DNA of 47,601 nucleotides from Desulfobacteraceae bacterium. GTDB taxonomy: Bacteria > Desulfobacterota > Desulfobacteria > Desulfobacterales > Desulfobacteraceae. The DNA lies in contig JAAEMK010000761.1 in the NCBI GenBank assembly GCA_024225635.1, positions 1 to 47,601 on the forward strand, written 5' to 3'. Each line of letters opens with the position of its first letter. Position 1 is the stretch's first letter. Positions 19,201 through 26,708 of the stretch are shown piece after piece. A program made the translations under genes and the position numbers. Under the pieces are notes generated by a model. That model searched no databases. It had not been told where the DNA came from and worked only from the letters and a program-made list of their open reading frames with translations.

Positions 19201-19311
19201 CCGATAGCTATTTTTTCCGGAAATACGAACAAACCAAAAATTAAAAAAGATGACATTGCAGATGCGGACGAATTAAAAGCGGAATCTCTTTTTGACGGTG
19301 AGGCAGAATGA
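13270..19311 (+). CDS. Giant LEPR-XLL/DUF4347 repeat surface protein (probable cargo)
   Basis: 2013 aa, starting at ATG 13270 behind GAAGGAGA. Order of parts: an LEPR-XLL-type motif LEQRVLFSAD at 18-27; DUF4347 at about 71-230 (ending with YGCNIAADSDG and the LTGTDVAASED region); a cadherin-like block; an unusual 300-residue beta region; two or three cadherin-like repeats; a poly-proline linker (nt 16549-16599); six 92-residue tandem-95/VCBS-type repeats; a putative-Ig domain; a Pro/Glu/Thr-rich stretch; and a hydrophobic C-terminal segment (about 1940-1985) with YLLRAGSLVASLISSLP and GFDPI. No classical signal peptide and no RTX nonapeptides were seen. It is probably an adhesin exported by the neighbouring machinery and held by its C-terminus. 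The next gene overlaps its stop (ATGA). Confidence 0.9.
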   Translation: MAKKLAVKQPKILRYEELEQRVLFSADAVPGLDIDGVHEQVLTEDVGADQQAAPGERGQAEEQNEEAPGPELVFVNGNVADYEHLIANLKESNEDRIIEVVVIESHEDGIGQVTQTLDGRSDLSAVHFITHGANGQISLGNAWLNSTALEQNSHAVAQWGNALTKTGDFLFYGCNIAADSDGQSLLDRISQLTGTDVAASEDMTGDREQGGDWNLEYLSGPVETELSVRSDPQPGWSHLLNVNQGPVNTVPGAQTITRNGMLLFSFGTDTKVSISDPDAGDNPVQVTLTATNGTLNLSGNGGLTFTVGSGTADAAMTFTGTISDINTAMKGMTFVATPGFTGTAGVELTTNDLGQSGTGGEQSATNAITINVTSHPDNALWLSTLSNAAVGESFGDISWTEDEIMQFGNPNFALSQDDNAPETNGTFAQVHFNAAGFSQSGTANINALHYVTNDLVIGGGANTLQLSAGDLLFSTDKEETFDTLTVTQKDVVLFRPAWPGDYSAGTFTMVLQDPANDIEIKGMSLVQQDTTVGSVTPATLNAGDFLFILNDESIHRYEPTGVGQGTTAGTLTEFLEGNSAGVGISQNLNSVHLIEEAATIGGISVAKGDILATVSSDDDLGNNNIAVKKYDVFRLGVESTGTGTSVAQASLLFDGSDVDINSGGEEFDGLSLGWYNRTPQIPNETFDELNEHSNVDEYAGKVHPLGLEMQLSYAIIAGNTDGAFEIGPNSGEICVANSAALVFETTPTFVLTAAAINSQGVYDTATVTIPLSNINEPPIIENNTGLTVDKGSAGNVITTAMLKASDMEDLPMTLRYFLIDNVDKGTLRLNGASLDVGNNFSQDDIDTGKVTYDHGGGDTLDDSFSFIVEDTAEEKANEVPGTFTIQVNGLQINDLTAPVAENAPNGTVVADLNETGTGNDTDLDGNPLTYSITAGNGDGVFTIDPVTGIITIPDTSSLDHDTTPSYALTVEVSNGSGTDTATITVNITGTGNSVGPVSDNNPAGNTVAENANFGDPVGITALATDQDPGDTVTYSLTDDAGGRFAIDSGTGIVTVAGNLDYDTAASHTISVKAESSDGSTSFQDFTINITQVSPPPPPPPPSPPPYIPPANNAPTAGNAMINGLENTVFNGKLPTATDPDGDPITYTLGSPAGNGTAEVNPNGSFSYTPNPDFNGVDTFTYTVSDGKGGTDTGTVTITIAPVNDTPMAADADFNTFEDTVFNGKLPTAADPDGDPISYTLESAPGNGTCEVNPDGSFSYNPNPDFNGIDTFTYTVSDGKDGTDTGTATMEITPVNDGPTAADAGYKTLEDTVCNGNLPVAANPDDDPISYTLESAPGNGTCEVNPDGSFSYTPNPDFNGIDTFTYTVSDGKGGTDTGTVTMEITPVNDGPMAANAGFTGLEDTVLHGNLPRSYDPDGDPVTYTLKSAAGKGTCEVNPDGSFDYTPNPDFNGIDYFTYTVRDGHGRTDTATVTITITPVNDSPIAANAGFNGLEDTVFNGKLPTATDLDGDPLTYTLENAPGNGTCKVNPDGSFSYTPNPDVNGMDTFTYTVRDGEGGTDTATVTITITPVNDSPMAANAGFNGLEDTVSKENLPQSYDPDGDPVTYSLENAAANGTAVVNPDGSFDYTPNPDVNGMDTFTYTVRDGTGNSNTYTVNVHVAPVKDMPVFTSEPVTEATEATAYSSGITTENVDGTPLTISAPTLPAWLTLVDNGDGTATLAGTPTHAEKGDHGVVLEVSNDGLTNTLDFNIDVFVTTTGVTGSDSGQVFNDPETNTEENQPEEDQSQEKPAPAPPAEYKTMPSVEKHPVPEDSTAPEDSTVSENSTVPVKKTAAETTEENIDLSNDTHGDTQPKDRGDDRPPIFFKNDLYREISSLKYSNFNYMTGKNAPTAMDGDELPSLDFNSSNHNRIEINRDYDLMRQQIDQSFETELKNRALKSKLITITSASFTVGIVSYLLRAGSLVASLISSLPVWCGFDPIAIFSGNTNKPKIKKDDIADADELKAESLFDGEAE
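16600..18255 (+). repeat. Six in-register 276-bp repeats inside the giant protein gene
   Basis: Units start at 16600, 16876, 17152, 17428, 17704 and 17980, exactly 276 bp apart, each encoding a 92-residue beta-sandwich repeat (consensus pieces GLEDTVFNGKLP, DPDGDP, VNPDGSFSYTPNPDFNG, DTFTYTV). Neighbouring units share long identical nucleotide stretches, for example units 2 and 3, which points to recent duplication or gene conversion. The DPDGDP loops are likely calcium sites. Confidence 0.92.
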
Positions 19312-22289
19312 TTTTCAATACCCCTGCCATACGGTTAAGCACAGCCCTGGTGCTGTTGACGATCAATCTTCTCCTGTTGGCCGAGCTGATCGGATTTGTT
19401 CCCGACAAATCCAAATCCGCGTTAAAGGTGCGTAAGAGTTTAAGCGAATCCCTGGCCCTGCAGTTTTGCACCGCAGCCGAAAAAGGAGAGTTCCAAACCA
19501 TCCAGGCCACCCTCCGGGCAGTGGTGGATAGAAACGACGATATCCGTTCCGCGGCAATACGCACCAATGACGGTAAACTTCTCGCTATTGAAGGGGAACA
19601 CCTGCTCCACTGGAAGCCCCCCGCGGACGGGAAATCAACCCCGACCCATGTAAAGGTCCCCCTGTTCCTGAAAAATAAAAAGTGGGCGGAGGTGGAAATC
19701 TGTTTTGCCCCATTGTGGGCAAATACCCGGACAAACGGAATCACCAATTCCTTTACCGGTCTACTGATTTTTATCGGCGTGGGCTGTTTTATCTGCTATT
19801 TTTTTCTCATCAAAAGAACCCTGCGTGAACTTGATCCCGCAGCGGTTATTCCGGAACGGGTTCAAAAAGCCTTTGATGTTCTTCAGGAAGGAGTGGTCAT
19901 CCTGGATGAAAAAGAACTGATCGTGATGACCAACAAGGCTTTTGCCGGCCTGCTCGGCAAGGCCCCCAAGGCAATGATAGGACTGAAGGGATCGGAACTG
20001 GGGTGGCTTGAGTGTCACACTCCCGAGCAGGTCGGACAATTGCCATGGTTCAAGGCCATGGAAGACGGCAAAGAACAGAAAGGCGTCTCCCTGAGGCTGC
20101 GAAACAGTCTGGGCAATAAGATCAAGCTGGCCGTCAATGCTTCCATACTGACCGACAATGGGGGAAAACGCCACGGCACCCTGGTGACGTTTGACGATAT
20201 CACCCAACTGGAGGAAAAGAACCTGGAACTCAGCGACCTGGTCGACAAACTCCAGGTGGCCAACGATGATATCAATGGGAAAAACCGGGAGCTGGAAATC
20301 CTCGCCAGCTGCGATCCCATGACCCTCTGTCTGAACAGGCGCTCCCTGGGTAAAAGGTTCGATGTCCTGTTCACCCGGGCAAAGGCGAACGGAGAGCCAC
20401 TGTGCTGCCTGATGGCGGATATCGATTTTTTCAAAAAGGTCAATGACAATTATGGCCATGCAACCGGAGATGAGGTGATCAAGGCGGTGGCGGACGTTCT
20501 GAAAACCGCCACCCGGGATACCGACCTGGTCGGGCGCTACGGCGGAGAAGAGTTCTGTGTGGTCCTGCCCCAAATCAATACAGACCAGGCTGTCCGGATT
20601 GCCGAGCGCATCCGCCGGACAATCGAAAAAAAATCCTGCTCCGGGGTCAAGGTCACCGTAAGCCAGGGGGTGTCTTCCATTGAATTCAATGCCGGCAAAC
20701 CTGACGAATTGATCGACCAGGCGGATAAAGCCCTTTACGCGGCAAAGAAAGGCGGCAGGAATCAGGTTATCACCTGGGGAGAAGATCTGGAATCGCTATC
20801 CGAGGCTGACGCCGGGGAGGAGATCCGGGAACAGGTTTCAAAAGCGGAAGCACCTAAACCCGAGGATACGGACCAGGCGAAACTGGAGCGCCGGGTGCTG
20901 GAACTTGAAGGGCTGCTTGAAAAACGCACCCTGGAGTTGGAACACTTTAAAATGTATGACTTCAAGACAGGTTTGCCCACCCGTTCTCTTTTTGAAGACC
21001 GGCTCACCCGTGAAATCGCCAGAAGCAAACGGATGAATACTCAGATGGCGGTATTGTCCATGACCATCGACACCATAAAGCGGGTTCACGAAACCCTCGG
21101 ATACAAGGCTGCCGAGCAATTGGTGAAAGCGTGCGGTCAGCGGTTGAATGCTGTATTACGCGGAAATATCGACACGGTTGCCGTTATCGAGAATGCTAAA
21201 GATATGTCATCGGTGTCCCTGATCACCCAGACGGAATTCGGTATCCTGCTGATCGATATCAGGCAGGTCGACCATGTTACCTGGATAATGAAACGTATGC
21301 TGGACGCCTTTAAAAAACCTGTCCGGATCAAAGAAAACGAAATCTACGCCTCCGTCTATTTCGGCGTGAGCATCTTCCCCCACGACGGCAAGACCGGAGA
21401 GGCCTTGTACAGCAGCGCCACCAATGCCTGCAGATATGCACGGAAACTCAATGGCAAGGAGCGCTATTTGTTCTCTTCCCAGAATCTGAACGAAATGGCG
21501 GCCAACAAACTGCAAATAGAAAATTTACTGCATGATGCCATCAGGAATGATGAACTGCAACTGCACTACCAGCCCAAGATTGAAGCTGCAACCGGGCTGA
21601 TTGGCGGATTTGAGGCCCTGCTTCGCTGGCGTAATGCCCGGTTGGGATTTGTTCCACCGGATCATTTCATCCCGGTGGCGGAGCAGTCCGGACTGATCGA
21701 CGAGCTTGGCGACTGGGTTCTTTATACCGCTTGCCAACAGCTCAGGATATGGATGGATATGGGGCTTGTGGTGGCGCCCATCGCGGTCAACATGTCGGGA
21801 ATCCAGCTGGGTCAGCAGACCCTTGCCAACCGGATTCAACATATTCTGGATGAGTTCAAGATAGATGTCGGTCTGCTTGAAATAGAGTTGACGGAAAGCT
21901 CTTTGATCAACAGCAGAGACAAATCCTTTGCCGTTCTGAAAAAAATCAGGGAAATGGGACTCCGGGTAACCATGGACGATTTTGGTACCGGGTATTCTTC
22001 GTTGTCCTATTTGAGGGATATTCCCCTCTCCGGTTTGAAAATCGATAAATCCTTTGTGGCTGATATCGACAAAGATGAGAATGCCAATAAACTGATCATT
22101 TCCCTGGTTTCAATTGCCCATGTGCTGGGGCTGGAAGTGGTCGCGGAGGGGGTTGAGGAAAAGCACCAGGCGGATCATCTGACCGCGTTGGGTTGCGAAT
22201 ATCTCCAGGGCTATTATTTCAGCCGTCCCATACCCGGAATCGAGGTTGTGAAAATCTTAAAAGAGCAACAGACAAGGTTGACAAGTTAA
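19308..22289 (+). CDS. Membrane GGDEF - degenerate GGDEF - EAL protein with periplasmic sensor
   Basis: 993 aa. TM1 (about 8-28), a periplasmic domain of about 115 residues, TM2 (about 148-168) and a PAS-like domain precede a GGDEF domain with GGEEF at 412-416 and an inhibitory I-site RDTD at 403-406. A second GGDEF-like domain is degenerate (TQTEF at 640-644). A complete EAL domain follows (EALLRW from 769, DDFGTGYSSLSYL, KIDKSF, VVAEGVE). Both synthesis and breakdown of cyclic-di-GMP look possible. The topology recalls LapD, which controls retention of the LapA adhesin, but LapD is catalytically dead. It overlaps the giant protein gene by 4 bases, so control of that protein's export or anchoring is likely. 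Confidence 0.92.
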   Translation: MIFNTPAIRLSTALVLLTINLLLLAELIGFVPDKSKSALKVRKSLSESLALQFCTAAEKGEFQTIQATLRAVVDRNDDIRSAAIRTNDGKLLAIEGEHLLHWKPPADGKSTPTHVKVPLFLKNKKWAEVEICFAPLWANTRTNGITNSFTGLLIFIGVGCFICYFFLIKRTLRELDPAAVIPERVQKAFDVLQEGVVILDEKELIVMTNKAFAGLLGKAPKAMIGLKGSELGWLECHTPEQVGQLPWFKAMEDGKEQKGVSLRLRNSLGNKIKLAVNASILTDNGGKRHGTLVTFDDITQLEEKNLELSDLVDKLQVANDDINGKNRELEILASCDPMTLCLNRRSLGKRFDVLFTRAKANGEPLCCLMADIDFFKKVNDNYGHATGDEVIKAVADVLKTATRDTDLVGRYGGEEFCVVLPQINTDQAVRIAERIRRTIEKKSCSGVKVTVSQGVSSIEFNAGKPDELIDQADKALYAAKKGGRNQVITWGEDLESLSEADAGEEIREQVSKAEAPKPEDTDQAKLERRVLELEGLLEKRTLELEHFKMYDFKTGLPTRSLFEDRLTREIARSKRMNTQMAVLSMTIDTIKRVHETLGYKAAEQLVKACGQRLNAVLRGNIDTVAVIENAKDMSSVSLITQTEFGILLIDIRQVDHVTWIMKRMLDAFKKPVRIKENEIYASVYFGVSIFPHDGKTGEALYSSATNACRYARKLNGKERYLFSSQNLNEMAANKLQIENLLHDAIRNDELQLHYQPKIEAATGLIGGFEALLRWRNARLGFVPPDHFIPVAEQSGLIDELGDWVLYTACQQLRIWMDMGLVVAPIAVNMSGIQLGQQTLANRIQHILDEFKIDVGLLEIELTESSLINSRDKSFAVLKKIREMGLRVTMDDFGTGYSSLSYLRDIPLSGLKIDKSFVADIDKDENANKLIISLVSIAHVLGLEVVAEGVEEKHQADHLTALGCEYLQGYYFSRPIPGIEVVKILKEQQTRLTS

Positions 22290-22318
22290 CAAATTATTTT
22301 TGCCAGGGGAGGCAACCG

Positions 22319-23152
22319 GTGTTTCATAAAGTTGTAAAATCCGCGAAATTGATTTCATTGCCGGATATTTATATAAAACTAAAGGACTTAATGAGCGAGC
22401 CGGATTATACCATGGCGGAAGTAGCCATTCTGGTGGGGCGCGATCCAGGGATGGCCGCCCGTTTTCTGCGCATCGTAAACAGCCCCCTGAACAGGCGGGT
22501 CCATAAAATCGAAACGGTGGCCCATGCCGTTTCCATACTGGGTATGGATCAAATTCATGATATCGTCCTCAGTGCCTCCGTTGCCGAAGCTTTTGAGGGA
22601 ATCCAGACAAAACTGATGGACATGAAAAAGTTCTGGAAGCGCAGTTTTTACTGTGCCTTAATGACAAAACAGCTTGCCCTGGGATGCGGCATAATGGAAA
22701 GCGACAGACTCTTCGTAAACGGCCTGCTCCATGATATCGGGCACCTGTTCATGTATCTGTCGATTCCAAAGGAATCACAACAGGCTATTTTGAACGCGAA
22801 AAAACAGGACCGGCCTTTGTATCTGGTGGAAAGGGAGCTTCTCGGGTTTGATTACGCAGAGCTTGGGGGCTATGTCATGGGGCGGTGGAATCTGCCCCAA
22901 AGCCTTCAGGCCACCACCGTTTTTCATCCGGAACCGGCCAGGGCCAATGAATTTGTCCTGGAGACAGCGTTGCTGCATCTGGGTTCCCTGCTGGTCATAT
23001 CCGACCTGGAAAAGCGTATTTTTGGAGAAGGATCATTTTCGGTGGACCCCACGGTCTGGCCGACAACCCGCCTGACCGAGGAACAATGTTTGAATTTCAG
23101 GCAGACCGCCGCTGATCAATTTGGTGAAGTTGCAAACAGCCTTTTTTTATAG
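22319..23152 (+). CDS. HDOD-domain protein
   Basis: About 277 aa from a GTG at 22319 preceded by AGGGGAGG with 6-base spacing; a longer in-frame reading would overlap the previous gene. The HDOD fold spans most of the chain, beginning SLPDIYIKLKDLM and continuing through NSPLNRRVHKIETVAHAVSILG. Unlike many HDOD proteins it keeps an HD motif (HDIGH at 138-142), though HD-GYP hallmarks are missing. HDOD proteins act in signalling, often beside cyclic-di-GMP enzymes; the exact output is unknown. Its place between the GGDEF-EAL gene and the tolC gene suggests a regulatory part in the same operon. Confidence 0.85.
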   Translation: MFHKVVKSAKLISLPDIYIKLKDLMSEPDYTMAEVAILVGRDPGMAARFLRIVNSPLNRRVHKIETVAHAVSILGMDQIHDIVLSASVAEAFEGIQTKLMDMKKFWKRSFYCALMTKQLALGCGIMESDRLFVNGLLHDIGHLFMYLSIPKESQQAILNAKKQDRPLYLVERELLGFDYAELGGYVMGRWNLPQSLQATTVFHPEPARANEFVLETALLHLGSLLVISDLEKRIFGEGSFSVDPTVWPTTRLTEEQCLNFRQTAADQFGEVANSLFL

Positions 23153-23163
23153 GGGGTTTTGGG

Positions 23164-24498
23164 ATGGCATTCCATAAAATTATTTTGTTTCAGATGCTGG
23201 TTCTATTCTGGATGACTTCAGTACCGTTATCCGCGGGCGCGGGTGTAACAACCCTCGGTCAGTCGATTGAGAAGGCGCTGGATCATAGTCCCCGCCTGCA
23301 GGCGTTGCGCCATAACCACGGCGCCGTTGAATACGACCTCAGGCAATCCCGGGCCCGCTGCCTCCCGTCTGTTGATCTTCAGCTCGGGTACGGTCTGGAA
23401 CAGCATAGTGACGGGGTCACCCGGCAGACAGGCGCGGAGCCGGCCGATACCGATTGGGATCCCCGGGGAAACGCCACCCTCAGATTGACCCAGAAGGTTT
23501 ATGACGGTGGAGAAACCGGTCAGCAGGTTTCCATCCAGGAATCGTTACTGGAATCATCGGATTTCACCATTCAGGATGCAGCCCAGGCCATCGCCCTGAA
23601 CGCTGTAAGAGCGCACCTTGAGGTATACAGGCAGCGGAAGCTGGTTGCCCTGGCGGAAAAGAACCTCAAGATTCATGAAGATATTTTTCAATCGCTTTAC
23701 GAGATGGAGAAGGCCGGAGCAGGCAACATTGCCGATGTCACCCAGACCCGGGCCCGCATGGCCCGGGCCCGGTCGAACCTGTTGATCGGTAAGGCCGAGC
23801 TTACCAGGGCCATGGTTTATTACACCAGGGTGATCGGTGCCCAACCGGGTGAATTGGCACCGGCTGAAGTGCCGAAAGGAATGCCCGCCTCCCTGAAGGA
23901 GGCACTTGGACGGACCGAACAGAACAATCCAGAACTTCTGGCTTTTAACGCCAGGCTCACTGAAGCCGATGCCAGGGTGGCCCTTGCCCGTTCAAACTAC
24001 AAGCCCAAAATCAATATTGAACTGAGCAGCAGTTACAACGATAATCTTGAAGGGGATCCTTCCTGGCAGAATACCAACGAGGCCATGCTGACCCTGCACT
24101 GGAATCTGTTCAACGGCGGACAGGACAAAGCAAAGAAAAACGCGGCCTTGTCGCGAAAGAGAGAAATTCGCTCCAACCGGAACGACAAGCTGCTTGAACT
24201 CCGGCAGGCGACCGCCGGGGCCTGGGCAACCTATCTTTCCCTGAAACAGCAAAAGAAAGCCCACCAGGCCGCGGTACTCTACAGTCAAAAAACCTTTGAC
24301 GCCTACTTAAAGCAATTTAACGTTTCCAAACGAAGGCTTCTCGACCTCTTAAATGCCGAGGATGACTACTTTCAGTCCGCCAGCCAGCTGGTCGCCGTCA
24401 GTGTGGACGAAATCATTGTGGCCTACCGGCTCCTGAAGCTGGCAAGGGCCGTGGGCCTCCCGGAACATTCGACAATTGGAAAATCCCCCGGGAAATAA
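23164..24498 (+). CDS. TolC-family outer-membrane channel protein
   Basis: 444 aa with a signal peptide (cleavage near LSAGA-G) and two outer-membrane-efflux-protein repeats of long helices with strand pairs (LRLTQKVYDGGETGQQ in the first, LTLHWNLFNGGQDKAKK in the second). The length is normal for type I secretion TolC homologues. It starts 11 bases after the HDOD stop and ends the operon, supplying the outer-membrane exit for the three HlyD-like proteins. A decayed piece of a similar gene lies at 26779-26871. Confidence 0.92.
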   Translation: MAFHKIILFQMLVLFWMTSVPLSAGAGVTTLGQSIEKALDHSPRLQALRHNHGAVEYDLRQSRARCLPSVDLQLGYGLEQHSDGVTRQTGAEPADTDWDPRGNATLRLTQKVYDGGETGQQVSIQESLLESSDFTIQDAAQAIALNAVRAHLEVYRQRKLVALAEKNLKIHEDIFQSLYEMEKAGAGNIADVTQTRARMARARSNLLIGKAELTRAMVYYTRVIGAQPGELAPAEVPKGMPASLKEALGRTEQNNPELLAFNARLTEADARVALARSNYKPKINIELSSSYNDNLEGDPSWQNTNEAMLTLHWNLFNGGQDKAKKNAALSRKREIRSNRNDKLLELRQATAGAWATYLSLKQQKKAHQAAVLYSQKTFDAYLKQFNVSKRRLLDLLNAEDDYFQSASQLVAVSVDEIIVAYRLLKLARAVGLPEHSTIGKSPGK

Positions 24499-24534
24499 GG
24501 TGCCTCTGCCCCAACAATTAAACTTCCTGTCCTC

Positions 24535-25185
24535 TTACTTTAAAATTCCATAAAGCACCACTTCGGCAACATGGTCTATAATTTTAGGAACATTGATTTT
24601 TGACTTGTTTTTCTCTCTTATAAGTATTGCAGGCAATTCAAGGAAAGAATTTGATCTATTGATCTGCCCGTCCATAAGCAATGTCGATATCCCATGGGTC
24701 TGGGACCATAATGTGTTTGCGATAATCAGGGGATCCATGGGTTTAATCAAGTCATCCTTCAGTAAATCCCCCACACCCAGGAGAAGTTCACTGAATGCAC
24801 CTTCAGCTGCTTTAATAAGCTCCGGTGTCTGATCCTGTTCAATAATCTCATGCCCGAACATCAACCTGTACTGAACAGGATGTTCAAGAGCGAACTCAAT
24901 ATAAGCTATCCCGATATTTTTAAATTGTGTAACAGGATTACCGGATTTTTTATTCCGGACGGAATTTAAAGAGTTCGTCAGTTTTCGAAAACCGTCTTCC
25001 GCTATGGCACTTAACAACTCACCTTTACCTTTGAAATGCCGGTAGGGGGCGCTCCTTGAAACACCAATCTTTTCCCCGAGTTTTCTCATGGATACTTTTG
25101 CCAGCCCTTCTTCGGAAACGATTTCAAGGGCGGTTTGCAGAAGTTTTTCCCTCAGATTGCCATGATGATACTTTGATTTAGTCAT
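24535..25185 (-). CDS. TetR/AcrR-family transcriptional repressor
   Basis: 216 aa. The N-terminal HTH runs from about residue 10 to 55 (EIVSEEGLAKVSMRKLGEKI, then GVSRSAPYRHFKGKGELL), with a WHG-type ligand-binding C-terminal domain (IAYIEFALEHPVQYRLMFG). It is transcribed divergently from the flavoprotein gene at 25327, and two identical palindromes in the gap (25223-25235 and 25258-25270) are its likely operators, so it probably represses that gene and perhaps itself. The gene is more A/T-rich than the preceding operon and convergent to tolC with only 36 bases between. Confidence 0.9.
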   Translation of the reverse strand: MTKSKYHHGNLREKLLQTALEIVSEEGLAKVSMRKLGEKIGVSRSAPYRHFKGKGELLSAIAEDGFRKLTNSLNSVRNKKSGNPVTQFKNIGIAYIEFALEHPVQYRLMFGHEIIEQDQTPELIKAAEGAFSELLLGVGDLLKDDLIKPMDPLIIANTLWSQTHGISTLLMDGQINRSNSFLELPAILIREKNKSKINVPKIIDHVAEVVLYGILK

Positions 25186-25222
25186 TTATAACACCTCATG
25201 GGTAAAGCCTTACCATTTTATA

Positions 25223-25235
25223 TTGACACCGTCAA
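25223..25235. promoter_or_regulatory. TetR operator O1, TTGAC-N3-GTCAA
   Basis: A 13-bp palindrome overlapping the -35 box of the promoter for the flavoprotein gene. Its arms are identical to those of O2, 35 bp away. Confidence 0.7.
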
Positions 25236-25252
25236 CATTATTGGGCTATATA
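25223..25252 (+). promoter_or_regulatory. Sigma-70 promoter of the flavoprotein gene
   Basis: TTGACA at 25223-25228 and TATATA at 25247-25252 with an 18-bp spacer give a near-consensus promoter about 65 bp before the initiation region at 25327. Operator O1 covers the -35 box and O2 lies at the expected start of transcription, a classic repression layout. Confidence 0.65.
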
Positions 25253-25257
25253 CAATG

Positions 25258-25270
25258 TTGACCATGTCAA
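25258..25270. promoter_or_regulatory. TetR operator O2, TTGAC-N3-GTCAA
   Basis: Second copy of the palindrome, just downstream of the -10 box. The three central bases differ from those of O1 (CAT against ACC) while both 5-base arms are unchanged. Confidence 0.7.
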
Positions 25271-25326
25271 CACCCGCCTTTTCAATAAGTTTTGTTTTAA
25301 TCATTTAAAAGGAATGGAGGTTCAAA

Positions 25327-26694
25327 ATGAAAATTGTAATATTGCACGGAAGTCCCAAGGGGGAAAAAAGTGTCACGATGCAGTATGTTAAATTCATTCA
25401 GAAAAAGAATCCTCACCATGAATACATTCTGCATAATGTATCAAAACGAATAAAACAACTTGAAAAAAATGAAGATCTGTTTAACGGGATAATTGAAGAT
25501 ATAAACTCTTCGGATGGCATAATATGGTCTTTTCCGGTTTACACATGTTTCGTACCTGCCCAATATCTTAGATTCATTGAACTCATTGGTGAAAAAAAAT
25601 CAGCCAAAGCGTTTAAAAACAAATATACAGTCGCGATCTCCACGTCCATTCATTTTTATGATTATACGGCGCACAGATATATTAACGCGGTTTGTGACGA
25701 TTTGGATATGAACTATGCAGGCTTTTATTCCGCCGAAATGGATGATTTACTGAATGCGAAAGAACGAAAAAACCTGTTAAAATTTGCCGGCCATTTTTTT
25801 AACTCCATAAAAAACAAAATCCACTGTTTAAAAAAAAATCAGCCATTGGAACAGAACAAATTTAATTTCCTTGTGGAAGATCCGACCCGGAAAGTTGATT
25901 CAAAAAACAAGAAAATAGTTGTTATTACCGACAACGATGATTCAGGTTCAAAAATCGGTAAAATGATCCAAAGATTTACTTCGTCTTTTAATAAAAGCCC
26001 CAATGTGATCAATCTTAATGACATTGATATTAAAGGAGGTTGTTTGGGATGCATGGAATGTGGCTATGACAATCAATGTGCTTACAAAGATGACTTTATC
26101 TCTTTTTACAATTCAAAGGTAATAGCTTCGGACATTATTATCTTCGCTTTTGAATTAAACGGGAGAATGTTTTCATCCAAATGGAAAGAGTATTTTGACC
26201 GAAGATTCTTTTATAACCATGTACCGGAAATGAAAGGGAAACAGCTCGGCATATTGATTTCCGGGGAAGTCAGTACCTATTTGTACGATTTTCTGCAGGG
26301 AATCTCTGAATTTCAGCAAACGAATTTAACCGAAATCGTCACGGACGGATGCTCTGACTCCGAAGTATTGAACAATGACATTCAGCAGTTAGCGGAAAAT
26401 TCCGTTTCCTTTGCAAATTCAGGCTACATTAAACCCCATACATTTTTAGGAGTAGGCAGCAAAAAGATATTCAGAGATGAAGTTTTTGGGAAATTACGTT
26501 TTGTTTTTCAAGCGGATCACAGGTTTTATAGAAAACACGGGTTTTATGATTTTCCTCACACACAATACAAAAAGAGATTATTCATTTCATTTATGATGCT
26601 TATAACGGCAATCCCCGCAATAAGAAAATTATTTTACGGCAAAATAAAAACCTTATTGTATGCTCCCCATGAAAAAAGCGTGGACAAATATTAG
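25327..26694 (+). CDS. Two-domain NAD(P)H-dependent FMN reductase / flavodoxin-fold protein
   Basis: 455 aa with two flavodoxin-like domains. The first (about 1-180) opens with the phosphate-loop form VILHGSPKG and has WSFPVYTCFVPAQ. The second (about 190-380) begins KKIVVITDND and holds a cysteine cluster (C239, C242, C245, C251) typical of NAD(P)H-FMN reductases that carry an FeS or redox site. A basic hydrophobic tail (about 418-440) may touch the membrane. GGAGG lies 6 bases before the ATG. It is divergent from the TetR gene and probably induced by that repressor's ligand; a quinone or nitro/azo compound is a guess. Its low GC and the flanking tolC relic suggest insertion. Confidence 0.82.
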   Translation: MKIVILHGSPKGEKSVTMQYVKFIQKKNPHHEYILHNVSKRIKQLEKNEDLFNGIIEDINSSDGIIWSFPVYTCFVPAQYLRFIELIGEKKSAKAFKNKYTVAISTSIHFYDYTAHRYINAVCDDLDMNYAGFYSAEMDDLLNAKERKNLLKFAGHFFNSIKNKIHCLKKNQPLEQNKFNFLVEDPTRKVDSKNKKIVVITDNDDSGSKIGKMIQRFTSSFNKSPNVINLNDIDIKGGCLGCMECGYDNQCAYKDDFISFYNSKVIASDIIIFAFELNGRMFSSKWKEYFDRRFFYNHVPEMKGKQLGILISGEVSTYLYDFLQGISEFQQTNLTEIVTDGCSDSEVLNNDIQQLAENSVSFANSGYIKPHTFLGVGSKKIFRDEVFGKLRFVFQADHRFYRKHGFYDFPHTQYKKRLFISFMMLITAIPAIRKLFYGKIKTLLYAPHEKSVDKY

Positions 26695-26708
26695 CATATC
26701 AGAATTAT

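Noticed and set aside
6421-24498. Ordinary type I or RND secretion operon
   Set aside because: No ABC exporter or RND permease gene is present and the giant protein has no GGxGxD repeats.
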